Assembly: GCF_963677725.1 (NCBI RefSeq)
Contig: NZ_OY782507.1
Location: 4,028,501-4,092,500 of the forward strand
Origin: an uncultured Cohaesibacter sp.
GTDB lineage: Bacteria > Pseudomonadota > Alphaproteobacteria > Rhizobiales > Cohaesibacteraceae
Direction: 5' to 3'
DNA: 64,000 bases
Positions 48,709 to 57,800 of this stretch are shown here, piece after piece. Numbering within the stretch: position 1 is the first letter of the stretch; each line of letters begins with the position of its first letter. Under the pieces are notes generated by a model. It made no database searches. It was not told the DNA's origin and saw only the letters and a program-made list of their open reading frames with translations. A program made the position numbers and the translations under genes.

Positions 48709-51195
48709 TCAGTGTTTCTCGACGAAAGAGTCAAGCACCCGTTTCTGACCGGTCTGGAACTGGATCGTCAGTTTGTTGCCCTCGACGGACCTGATGTCGC
48801 CATAGCCGAACTTGATATGGAAGACCCGCTCGCCGACCTCGTATTTGGATGGGCTGTCCGAGACTGACTTGGCGACCAATTCGCCTTCGATGGTTGGTCC
48901 CAGACGCTTGCCCTGATCATAGCTCTTGGCCTTGCCGGTCTTGCCGCCGCCCTTGCCTGACCCTTGTGCGGTTTTCATCCGCTGCCAGCCGGGGGTTTCA
49001 TAGTTGCTTTCATAAGGGTCGGCGCTATCAAAGCGGCTCTTGCCATAGACCGAACCACCAACGCCAGAGGCGCCATAGCCGCCATAGGTGGATTGGCTTT
49101 CCTCGACATCCACATGCTTGATGGGCAATTCGTCAAGGAAGCGGGAGGGAATGGAATTCTGCCACTGGCCGTGAATGCGCCGATTGTTGGCGACATAGAT
49201 TTTGGCGCGTTTCTTGGCCCGGGTGATGCCGACATAAGCAAGGCGGCGCTCTTCTTCGAGGCCGCGCGTGCCGGATTCGTCCAGTGCGCGCTGATTGGGG
49301 AAGACGCCTTCTTCCCAGCCCGGCAGAAAGACGGTGTCAAATTCCAGGCCTTTTGCCGAGTGGAGCGTCATGATCGAGACAGCCTCGTTGCCTTCGCTGG
49401 CATCGCGATCCATGACCAGTGCGATATGTTCAAGGAAGCCTGCGAGCGAGTCGAACTCCTCCATCGAGCGGATCAGTTCCTTGAGGTTGTCGAGGCGACC
49501 GGCGGCATCGGGTGACTTGTCCTTCTGCCACATTTCCGTATAGCCGGATTCATCCAGGATCATTTCGGCCAGTTCGGTATGCTTCATGGTGGGCAGCAGG
49601 GTGCGCCAGTGGTTGAACTGGCCAAGCAGACCCTTAAGGGCATTGCGCGGGCGGGGCTTGAGGTCATCGGTGCCGACGATTTCCGTTGCCGCTTCCATCA
49701 GGGGGATTTCCTGATCACGTGCAAAATCGTGGACCTTCTTGATGGTGGCATCGCCCAAGCCGCGGCGCGGAGTGTTGACGATGCGTTCAAAGGCGAGATC
49801 GTCGGCGGGTTGCAACATGGCGCGGAAATAGGCCAGTGCATCGCGGATCTCGGCTCGCTCATAAAAGCGTGGGCCGCCAACGACCCGGTAATTGAGCCCC
49901 ATCGTGACGAAGCGATCCTCAAAGGAGCGCATCTGGAAGGAGGCGCGCACGAGGATGGCGATCTCGTTGAGATTGTGCCCTTGTCGCTGAAGGGTCTCGA
50001 TCCGGTCGCCAATCGTGCGGGCTTCTTCCTCCGAATCCCAAATCGAGGTGACCGTGACCTTTTCTGCGTCCGGGTCATCGATTTGCGGATGCAGGGTCTT
50101 GCCCAGACGGTCCTGATTGAAGGCGATCAGGTGAGAAGCGGCGGCCAGAATATGGGCGGTGGAGCGATAATTGCGCTCAAGGCGAATGACCGTCGCGCCG
50201 GGGAAATCTTCCTCGAAGCGCAGAATATTGTCGACCTCGGCGCCGCGCCAGCCATAGATCGACTGGTCATCATCGCCAACGCAGCAGACATTGTGGCTGG
50301 CTTGTGCGAGCAAACGCAGCCAGAGATATTGCGCAACGTTGGTGTCCTGATATTCGTCCACAAGAATATAGCGGAAACGGTCGTGATAGATCTTCAGAAC
50401 ATCGGGATTTTCGCGGAACAGCCGCAAACATTCGAGCAGCAGATCGCCAAAGTCGCAGGCATTGAGGATTTTCATCCTTTGCTGATAAGCGGTATAGAGT
50501 GCGATGCCATGGCCTTGGGCGAAGAGATGGGCTTCATCCTGTGGCACCTGTCCCGGTGACAGACCGCGGTTTTTCCAGCTATCGATCAGATTTGCCAACT
50601 GCCGGGCGGGCCAGCGCTTTTCATCCAGACCATCGGCCTGAATGAGCTGTTTCATCAAACGGATCTGGTCGTCGGTGTCAAGAATGGTGAAGTTGGATTT
50701 GAGATCGACCAGTTCGGCGTGGCGGCGTAGGATCTTGACGCAGATCGAGTGAAAGGTGCCCAGCCATTGCATGCCCTCGACCGAGCCACCAATCAGACTG
50801 CCGATGCGATCTTTCATTTCGCGAGCGGCCTTGTTGGTGAAGGTTACGGCCAGAATTTGCCATGGCGCTGCGCGGCGCGTCGCCAATATATGGCCGATGC
50901 GGGTGGTCAGAACGCGGGTCTTGCCGGTGCCAGCGCCAGCCAGAACCAACAGCGGGCCGTCGCAATTCTCCACCGCGTGGCGCTGTTCGGGGTTGAGGCC
51001 GTCGAGATAGGGCGTTGGCTTCATGCGGGCCAACTGGGCGCGAATGCCTTCCTGTTCTCCGTCATTCATCTCTTGCGGCGGCTGGGGGATGGGAGGCGTG
51101 GCAAAAAGATCAGACATGGAGGCAAACGGGTCCGGTTGTTCAAGAGGGGCAGATTGGCCAAGCGGGCGGCTTTGCCGAATCCAATTGAAGAACAT
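48709..51195 (-). CDS. ATP-dependent DNA helicase UvrD/PcrA
   Basis: A superfamily 1A 3'-5' helicase of 828 residues, acting in nucleotide excision and mismatch repair. Motifs in order: Q motif LNPEQRHAVENCDGPLLVL, Walker A AGAGTGKTR (about 86-94), TFTNKAAREMKDRI, Walker B DEYQDTN, GDDDQSIYGWRGA, LERNYRST, SIMTLHSAKGLEFDTVFLPGWEEG and VGITRAKK. The C-terminal end (EVGERVFHIKFGYGDIRSVEGNKLTIQF) is the Tudor-like domain that binds RNA polymerase in PcrA/UvrD. The first 26 residues may not be translated: a second ATG is at 51117; neither has a good ribosome binding site. Confidence 0.95.
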   Translation of the reverse strand: MFFNWIRQSRPLGQSAPLEQPDPFASMSDLFATPPIPQPPQEMNDGEQEGIRAQLARMKPTPYLDGLNPEQRHAVENCDGPLLVLAGAGTGKTRVLTTRIGHILATRRAAPWQILAVTFTNKAAREMKDRIGSLIGGSVEGMQWLGTFHSICVKILRRHAELVDLKSNFTILDTDDQIRLMKQLIQADGLDEKRWPARQLANLIDSWKNRGLSPGQVPQDEAHLFAQGHGIALYTAYQQRMKILNACDFGDLLLECLRLFRENPDVLKIYHDRFRYILVDEYQDTNVAQYLWLRLLAQASHNVCCVGDDDQSIYGWRGAEVDNILRFEEDFPGATVIRLERNYRSTAHILAAASHLIAFNQDRLGKTLHPQIDDPDAEKVTVTSIWDSEEEARTIGDRIETLQRQGHNLNEIAILVRASFQMRSFEDRFVTMGLNYRVVGGPRFYERAEIRDALAYFRAMLQPADDLAFERIVNTPRRGLGDATIKKVHDFARDQEIPLMEAATEIVGTDDLKPRPRNALKGLLGQFNHWRTLLPTMKHTELAEMILDESGYTEMWQKDKSPDAAGRLDNLKELIRSMEEFDSLAGFLEHIALVMDRDASEGNEAVSIMTLHSAKGLEFDTVFLPGWEEGVFPNQRALDESGTRGLEEERRLAYVGITRAKKRAKIYVANNRRIHGQWQNSIPSRFLDELPIKHVDVEESQSTYGGYGASGVGGSVYGKSRFDSADPYESNYETPGWQRMKTAQGSGKGGGKTGKAKSYDQGKRLGPTIEGELVAKSVSDSPSKYEVGERVFHIKFGYGDIRSVEGNKLTIQFQTGQKRVLDSFVEKH

Positions 51196-51252
51196 TATAG
51201 CAACAAATGTGGCTTGTCAGGAGCAAAAGTACCAAAATTTGCTGAAAGTCTC

Positions 51253-52881
51253 TCAGCGATGTTCTTCTGCATGGGTGTCGATCAATTGCTTGTTGAAATA
51301 ACTCAACGCATTGACCTGTTTGGCATAGCCGATGATGTGTTTGGGGTCTTCGGGGTCGACCACGGCAAGGTCGTTGCCGCCTGTCGTATCAAAGGCTTTC
51401 AGCGCCATTTCCAGCGTGTCCATCAACTGGATGGTCGGTATGCCATCTTTGAGAATGCGGTCTTCATCCGGGCAGTCTTTGCGCAAGGGTGTGAAGAAGC
51501 TGCCGACCTTGACCGTTTTGACAAGGAATTTATGCGTGCCTTTTTGCAGGAAAATACCGCGCATTTCCAGCTGCCAGTGGAAATAGGACCGTCCATGCAG
51601 GGCCAAGGTCAGGCCGGTGGCAATCGAGACGGTCAGCAACAGGGCAATGGAGAGGGCATAGCCGCCTGTTAGCTCGAAGACAATCATGGTGGTGGAAACC
51701 GGCGCGCCCAACACGGCGGCAGCCACCGCCCCCATGCCCAGAATGGCATAAAGACCGTGGCTTGAGGCCATGTCGGGGAAGAGCTGGGCGGCGATCAGGC
51801 CAAAGGTGCCGCCGGTCATGGCTCCGATATAAAGGGAGGGGGAGAAGATACCGCCGCCAAAGCGCGAAGCCAATGTGATGGCTGTGGCCACTGTCTTGGC
51901 GACAATCAGGCTCGCCATCAGGGTGATGGGCAATTGCTGATGCAGGGCCTTATCGGTTGCTTCATAGCCGACGCCGAGAATTTCAGGAAAGGCCAACCCC
52001 ATGCAGCCAATGATGAAGCCGCCGATGACCGGGCGGATGACGAGCGGCATTTTGACATGACGGGCGATCCAGTCGGTGCCCATCAGGGAAAACTGGAAGC
52101 AGACCGCAACAATGGCGCAGGTGATTCCGAGCAAGGCAAAGGCTGGCATTTCCCAATAGGAGGTGATCTGGTAGGCCGGGATATTAAAGGCGGCGATGTT
52201 GCCAAAATAGAGCCGGGAGAGCAGGGTGCCGGTGGCCGATGCCAACACAATCGGGACAAAGGCGGTCAATGCATAGTGGCCAAGCACCACTTCATGGGCG
52301 AACAGAACGCCCGCAATGGGGGCGTTGAAGGAGGCAGAAACAGCGCTGGCGACACCGCAGGCCAGAAGGGTCTTTTTCGAGGCTGGCGCCAGGGAGAAAA
52401 TGGCGCAGACAATGTTGGCAAGGCTGGCACCCAGATGGACGATGGGGCCTTCGCGGCCACCACTGCCGCCAGCGCCAAGCGAGACGATGGTGACGGCGGC
52501 GCTGTCCAGACCCTGCCAGAATTTCAGCCCCTTGCCTGAATGGGCGCGGGCTTCGATGACATCTGCCACACCTTCTGCCCTTTTGATTGGATGGATCTTA
52601 TCGAGGAAGAGACCGACAAAAAGGCCGCCAAGGGTCGGTGCCAACACGACAATCCAAAAGGGGGTGGCTTCGATCTTGTCGATGATGATTTCACCAGCGG
52701 TGCCGAGCCAGAGCCACTGCACCGCGCCAATGCCGAGGCGAAAAAGAATGGCGGCTAGTGACACCAGCAAGCCAATGATCATCGACAGGAACCAGATTTT
52801 GGGCTGTTGGGTGCCCAGATAGGTGCGCCAGTTTGGCTCGATCCAGCTTTTCGAGATCTGAATTGGATTTAACCAGCGCAT
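51253..52881 (-). CDS. CLC-family chloride channel or Cl-/H+ antiporter
   Basis: A membrane transporter of the CLC family with about 542 residues from the ATG at 52881 (AGGA just upstream). Conserved filter segments are present: GAGGSGGREGP, containing the gating glutamate, and GGGIFSPSLYIGA; the gating glutamate is compatible with Cl-/H+ exchange. ATP- or ligand-sensing CBS domains follow at the C-terminus (about residues 415-542; IQLMDTLEMALKAFD, DLAVVDPEDPKHIIGY). The frame is open for another 63 codons upstream (to 53070), where the sequence is less convincing, so the longer form cannot be excluded. Confidence 0.9.
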   Translation of the reverse strand: MRWLNPIQISKSWIEPNWRTYLGTQQPKIWFLSMIIGLLVSLAAILFRLGIGAVQWLWLGTAGEIIIDKIEATPFWIVVLAPTLGGLFVGLFLDKIHPIKRAEGVADVIEARAHSGKGLKFWQGLDSAAVTIVSLGAGGSGGREGPIVHLGASLANIVCAIFSLAPASKKTLLACGVASAVSASFNAPIAGVLFAHEVVLGHYALTAFVPIVLASATGTLLSRLYFGNIAAFNIPAYQITSYWEMPAFALLGITCAIVAVCFQFSLMGTDWIARHVKMPLVIRPVIGGFIIGCMGLAFPEILGVGYEATDKALHQQLPITLMASLIVAKTVATAITLASRFGGGIFSPSLYIGAMTGGTFGLIAAQLFPDMASSHGLYAILGMGAVAAAVLGAPVSTTMIVFELTGGYALSIALLLTVSIATGLTLALHGRSYFHWQLEMRGIFLQKGTHKFLVKTVKVGSFFTPLRKDCPDEDRILKDGIPTIQLMDTLEMALKAFDTTGGNDLAVVDPEDPKHIIGYAKQVNALSYFNKQLIDTHAEEHR

Positions 52882-53155
52882 GCGTCCTGACCATTTTTCC
52901 GGGTTGGCTTTTTGTGACGGGAGATCGGTTGTGTTTTCCGTAGCGACATTTTGGCCCGTTTCGCACTGCAGAGTAAATAAGGAATTGCCGTGATCCTGCC
53001 TGACTTTTAAAGACCAGAGAATGATGCACAGGGCAATGAGTGTTTTCTGGGCCAATGGGGCAGCCGGCAATCTTGCATCTTGCGAACGGGGCTTGATGCT
53101 GGGCTTGTTCTAGACCCGCAGAACTGAGATGTCTCGTCTTTATAAGCACTTTTGT

Positions 53156-53184
53156 TTGCGACACTCTCTGTCCTTCAGTATAAG
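53156..53184 (+). promoter_or_regulatory. Promoter of the FAD dehydrogenase gene
   Basis: TTGCGA (53156-53161), a 17-base spacer, TATAAG (53179-53184). It lies 87 bases before the gene start and just upstream of an operator-like dyad. The remaining 52882-53155 holds no recognised gene. Confidence 0.6.
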
Positions 53185-53205
53185 GCAATCGAATAAAGCA
53201 AAAGT

Positions 53206-53222
53206 TTTGGCACTTTGCCAAA
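53206..53222. promoter_or_regulatory. Operator-like inverted repeat TTTGGCA-CTT-TGCCAAA
   Basis: A perfect 7-bp dyad with a three-base centre, 21 bases after the -10 and 49 bases before the start codon, a classical repressor position. The regulator is unknown; no regulator gene is adjacent. Confidence 0.6.
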
Positions 53223-53271
53223 CCAGTCCGTCGATAAGTTCGCGTCGGAATGATCAAGGGAGACAAGACAT

Positions 53272-54687
53272 ATGGCCATTCAACCGCACTTTCCCCGCAC
53301 CAAAGATGACGCCGCGGTGAAACTGGTTTGTGACGCGCTGGAAGCCCGGTTTGGTGATCGCTTCACCACTGGTCAGGCTTTGCGCGAGCAGCATGGCCAT
53401 ACGACCACCTCGATGAAAAACCAGATTCCAGACGGGGTGGTGTTTGCTGAAAGCTCCGAGGATGTTTCCGATGTCGTCACGCTATGCCATGAGCATGATG
53501 TACCGGTGATCCCGTTTGGAACCGGCTCGTCACTGGAAGGGCATCTGAACGCACCTTATGGCGGCATTTCCATCGATCTGTCGCGGATGAATGCGATTGT
53601 CGGCGTGCAGGCCGAGGATTTGACCTGCATTGTGCAGGCGGGCGTGACGCGGGAAATGCTCAATTCCTATTTGCGCGACACCGGTCTGTTCTTTCCGATT
53701 GATCCGGGGGCGGATGCCTCCATTGGCGGCATGGCGGCAACCCGTGCCTCGGGCACCAACGCGGTGCGCTATGGTACGATGAAGGATAACGTGGTGTGCC
53801 TGAAGGCGGTGATGCCGGACGGGCAGATCATCAACACTGCCAGCCGCGCCAAGAAAAGCTCTGCCGGGTATGACCTGACCCGGTTGCTGGTCGGCTCTGA
53901 AGGCACCCTTGGCATTATCACCGAAGTGACGCTGAAACTGTCCGGCATTCCGCAGAGTGTCACCGGCGGGATTTGCAATTTTCCGGATTTGGAAAGCGCC
54001 TGCAATGCGGTCATTTTGACGATCCAGTGTGGCATTCCGGTTGCCCGGATCGAACTGCTCGACGAATTGCAGGTGAAGGCCTGCAACATCTATTCCAAGC
54101 TTGACCTCGCGGAGCGTCCCACCTTGCTGGTTGAGTTCCACGGCACCGAAGGCAGTGTCGCCGAGCAGGTGGAGCTGTTTTCCGATATTGTCAATGATTG
54201 CGGCGGGTCCGATTTCCGCTGGGCATCGAAGGCTGAGGAGCGCAGTAAGCTTTGGGCGGCTCGGCACAGTGCCTATTGGGCCTCCCATGAGCTGCGCCCC
54301 GGTGCCAAGGGGCTGTCGACCGATGCCTGCGTGCCGATTTCACGGCTGGCGGAGTGCGTGGCCGAAACCCAGAAGGATATTGTGGAATCCGGCTTTATTG
54401 CGACTGTTGTTGGCCATGTGGGCGATGGTAATTTCCATGTCCTGTTGCTGCTGGATCCAGACAGTGCGGAAGAGCAGGCGAGGGCGGAGACCTTTCTTGG
54501 GCGACTCGCTCACCGTGCCATCTCGATGGGGGGCACCTGCACAGGGGAGCATGGTGTCGGTCAGGGCAAAATGAAGTATATGATCGAAGAATATGGTCCG
54601 GCACTGAGCTATATGGCCGCAATCAAACAGGCGATCGACCCGAAAAACATCATGAATCCGGGGAAAATCCTTCCAAGTGTTCGCTAA
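53272..54687 (+). CDS. FAD-linked oxidase, D-lactate dehydrogenase (cytochrome) / glycolate oxidase type
   Basis: A 471-residue flavoenzyme of the FAD-linked oxidase (VAO/GlcD) family that oxidises D-2-hydroxy acids such as D-lactate. Residues about 45-225 are the FAD_binding_4 domain: PVIPFGTGSSLEGHLNAPYGG, FPIDPGADASIGGMAATRASG and VGSEGTLGIITEVTLKL. Residues about 230-470 are the C-terminal domain with FIATVVGHVGDGNFHV and CTGEHGVGQGKMKY, the metal and substrate histidines, and it ends in NPGKILP. No iron-sulphur subunit gene follows, which favours a single-subunit D-lactate dehydrogenase over GlcDEF. CAAGGGAGACA precedes the ATG. Confidence 0.9.
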   Translation: MAIQPHFPRTKDDAAVKLVCDALEARFGDRFTTGQALREQHGHTTTSMKNQIPDGVVFAESSEDVSDVVTLCHEHDVPVIPFGTGSSLEGHLNAPYGGISIDLSRMNAIVGVQAEDLTCIVQAGVTREMLNSYLRDTGLFFPIDPGADASIGGMAATRASGTNAVRYGTMKDNVVCLKAVMPDGQIINTASRAKKSSAGYDLTRLLVGSEGTLGIITEVTLKLSGIPQSVTGGICNFPDLESACNAVILTIQCGIPVARIELLDELQVKACNIYSKLDLAERPTLLVEFHGTEGSVAEQVELFSDIVNDCGGSDFRWASKAEERSKLWAARHSAYWASHELRPGAKGLSTDACVPISRLAECVAETQKDIVESGFIATVVGHVGDGNFHVLLLLDPDSAEEQARAETFLGRLAHRAISMGGTCTGEHGVGQGKMKYMIEEYGPALSYMAAIKQAIDPKNIMNPGKILPSVR

Positions 54688-54898
54688 TCCTTAGCGGGCA
54701 TTTGCCGCTTGGGGCTTAAATTTGCTAGCTTCTTGGTCATAAAATGGCCGGTTCTTTCTGGAATGGTTTCAATAACCTGTGCCAAAGAAGGGTCGGTTGG
54801 TGGCGTGGTTGTCTATTTGCCATTGGGGTGAGTGCGGCGACCCGTCGATGTCTGCTGTCTTAGTTGGTAGTGCGTCACGTCCATAGGGGGACTGGGTT

Positions 54899-57800
54899 CT
54901 GAATAGTCTGTATTTCACAATCGGTGGCGCAATTCTGCTGGCGCTGATCGTGGCGCTGGTCGGACCTCTCTTTGTTGACTGGACTTCGTACCGCGCAGCC
55001 TTCGAGCGCGAAGCCTCGTTGGCACTTGGCCAACCGGTGCGGGTGCTGGGCGATGCGGACATGCAAATCTTGCCCTTGCCACATCTGCATTTTGAAAGCA
55101 TCCATGTCGGTCCGGATGATCAGGCACCGATCCTCGTGGTCGATGAATTCGACATGCGGATCGAGCTGATGCCGCTGTTGCAGAAGAAAATTGAAATCGT
55201 CGATATGACCCTCAACTCGCCGGTCCTCAAGATCCGGCTCGATGAGAAGGGCAAATTCGCCTGGCGGCAGGATCAGGGCAAGCTGTGGGATCTGGATCTG
55301 GAAAAGATCCGCCTCAATGATGTGCGGATTGCCAATGGCCGTATTGAATTTGATGACCAGAGCACCGGGCGACGCAAGGAGGTTTCGAACCTCAATGGCA
55401 CTCTAGAAGCGCGCAGTCTGATCGGTCCTTACAAGATCGAGACCACCTTCCTGATGGATGGCGAGCCTTATACCCTGATGCTGTCGAGCGGGTCGGCAAG
55501 CCAGGCGGGGATGCGGGTCAAAACCCTTTTGACCCCTGCCAATTATCCGGTGACCTTGACCATTGACGGCGAAGTCAAGGAAGGGGCCGATGAGCGGTTC
55601 CATTATATCGGTAATCTCAAACTGACCAATGCCATCGAAGGACTGGAGCAGCAGGCGATACCTTGGGAGTTGAGCGGCGAGAGCAACCTCACAGCGACGT
55701 CTCTGGTTTTGCCAAAGTTTGACTTCTCCCACGGGGATGTCGAGCAAGCCTATCGGTTGAGCGGGACGGGATCTGTGAATTTCGGCGCCAAACCGCGCTT
55801 TGATGTGGTGGTCTCATCACGTCAGCTGGATCTTGACCGGGCGCTTGGTGAAGGGCCGAACGCACCGATTGACCTTAAGAGCGGCATTAGCAAACTGGCC
55901 TCGGCCCTGACACGGATGCCGTTGCCGCCGATGCCCGGCCATGTTGGCTTTGAGGTGCCCGGGATCATTCTGGGCGGCGGCATTGTGCGCAATGTCGAGC
56001 TGGATGCCATGCTGGTCGATCAGGGCTGGCAAATCGAGACGCTGGAAGCGGACCTGCCGGGGCAGACGCGCTTTGCCATGGCAGGGATGTTTGCCCGCCG
56101 TTTTGATGCCGGGGCCTTGGAACATGCCTTTGAAGGTGAAGCGCGGATGCGGTCCGAGCAGCCTTCGGTCTTTGCCAAATGGTGGTTGAAGGATGCGCCC
56201 GCCAATGGACAATTGAAGCCCTTTGATTTGAGCGGTCAGGTGCTGGCCAAAGCCGATCGGTTGCAGGTGTCCTCCCTTGATCTTGATATGGATGGGGATC
56301 GCGCGACGGGGCGGATTGACTGGTATATTGGCGATGAAGCCAAAAAGAGTGATGGGTCTTTGACCATCAAGCTTGATGCGGACCGGATTGATCTTGATGC
56401 GGTGCGCGGGATTGGCTCGCTCCTGCTTTCCAACGCCAACGGCGCGACCTCGCCGCTTGGCAGCATTGATGTGGATGTGAAAACCCGCCGTTTGTCGCTT
56501 GGTGAATTCGAAGGTCAGAGCCTTGCGGCCAAGATCCGTCTGGCGGGTGGTGATCTGGCGATTGACAGCTTCAAGGTCGATGATTTTGCCGGAGCGTCAG
56601 TGTCTGCGACCGGGTCGCTGCGCGATCTGGCGGGGCGTCCGAGCGGAGCGCTTTCCGGGCGTATCAAGGCAGATCATCTCGATGGGCTGGCCTCGGCGGC
56701 GCAATGGTTGATGCCTGATCAGCCGGTTGCCGAATGGTTCCAGAGCGCCAAGGGGGCACTGGCTCCCGCTGATGTGGCCTTTTCACTGGAAGGCAACCCC
56801 GAAGGCAAGGGCTTGTCTGCCAAGTTGAATGGCCAGATGGGTGGCGGTGATGTTGCTTTTGACGCCGCGATGGAAGGCTCGTTGACCACATGGCGTGAAA
56901 AGCCCTTGAAGCTTGATCTGACGATGAATAATCCCGACGGCACCAAGCTGCTCGGCCTTGTGGGCCTGGGTGGCGACATGATCGGCCTGCCGCCGCTCTC
57001 CGCCAAGGTGGTGCTGGAAGGCACACCGCGCGAGACGGCCCAATTGTCAGTTACGCTTGATGCAGAGGATGGGGCGCTGAGCTATCAGGGCACTGCGGCG
57101 CTTGATAAGCGGGACCGTCTGGTTGCCAACGGAGCGCTGGCGCTTAAGTCTTCGGATTTTGCGCCTTATCTGATGGCGTCTGGGGTGTCGCTGTCCAATC
57201 CGGGTCTCGCTTTGCCGGTCGCGCTGACCGCTCGTCTGGCGCATAAGGATGAGGCGAGCACCTTTAAGGATCTAAAGGGCACTTGGGATGATCAGCCCGT
57301 GGTAGGGACCTTGCGTCTTGAGCGGACCGTAACCGACCAAGTGGTGTCTGGATCGCTGGAGCTTGGGGATCTGGATGGCCTGTGGCTTGGGGAAAGCATC
57401 GTCGGGCCGGGGCGTCTGACAGCGCTCAGTCGCGCTTGGCCGGATATTCCATTTGACCAGCCGCTTCCCGATAACGGGGATTTGCCGATCAAGCTGGTGC
57501 TTGATGTCAAGGCGCGCAGTCTTGAAATGGTTGCGCCTTATATCTTCCAGCAGCCGCGTTTCTCGATGATTTGGCGCGATGACAGCTTGGTGATCAGCGA
57601 CTTCAAGGCCCTGTTGCATGGGGGCAAGGTCGAGGGTGGCTTGCAGTTTGAGAATGTCGAGGGCGAAGGGGTGGTCAAATCCCATATTCGCGTCAACGGC
57701 ATGGCGCTTGAGCCGTTCATCTGGGAGCGGGACGGGCGCTCTGTTGCTTCCGGTCTGATGGATCTCAATGTGACGCTGGAAAGTCAGGGGCGCTCTTATG

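Noticed and set aside
52882-53070. 63-codon N-terminal extension of the CLC transporter
   Set aside because: Not excluded, but the segment has no transporter character and the inner ATG has AGGA just before it.
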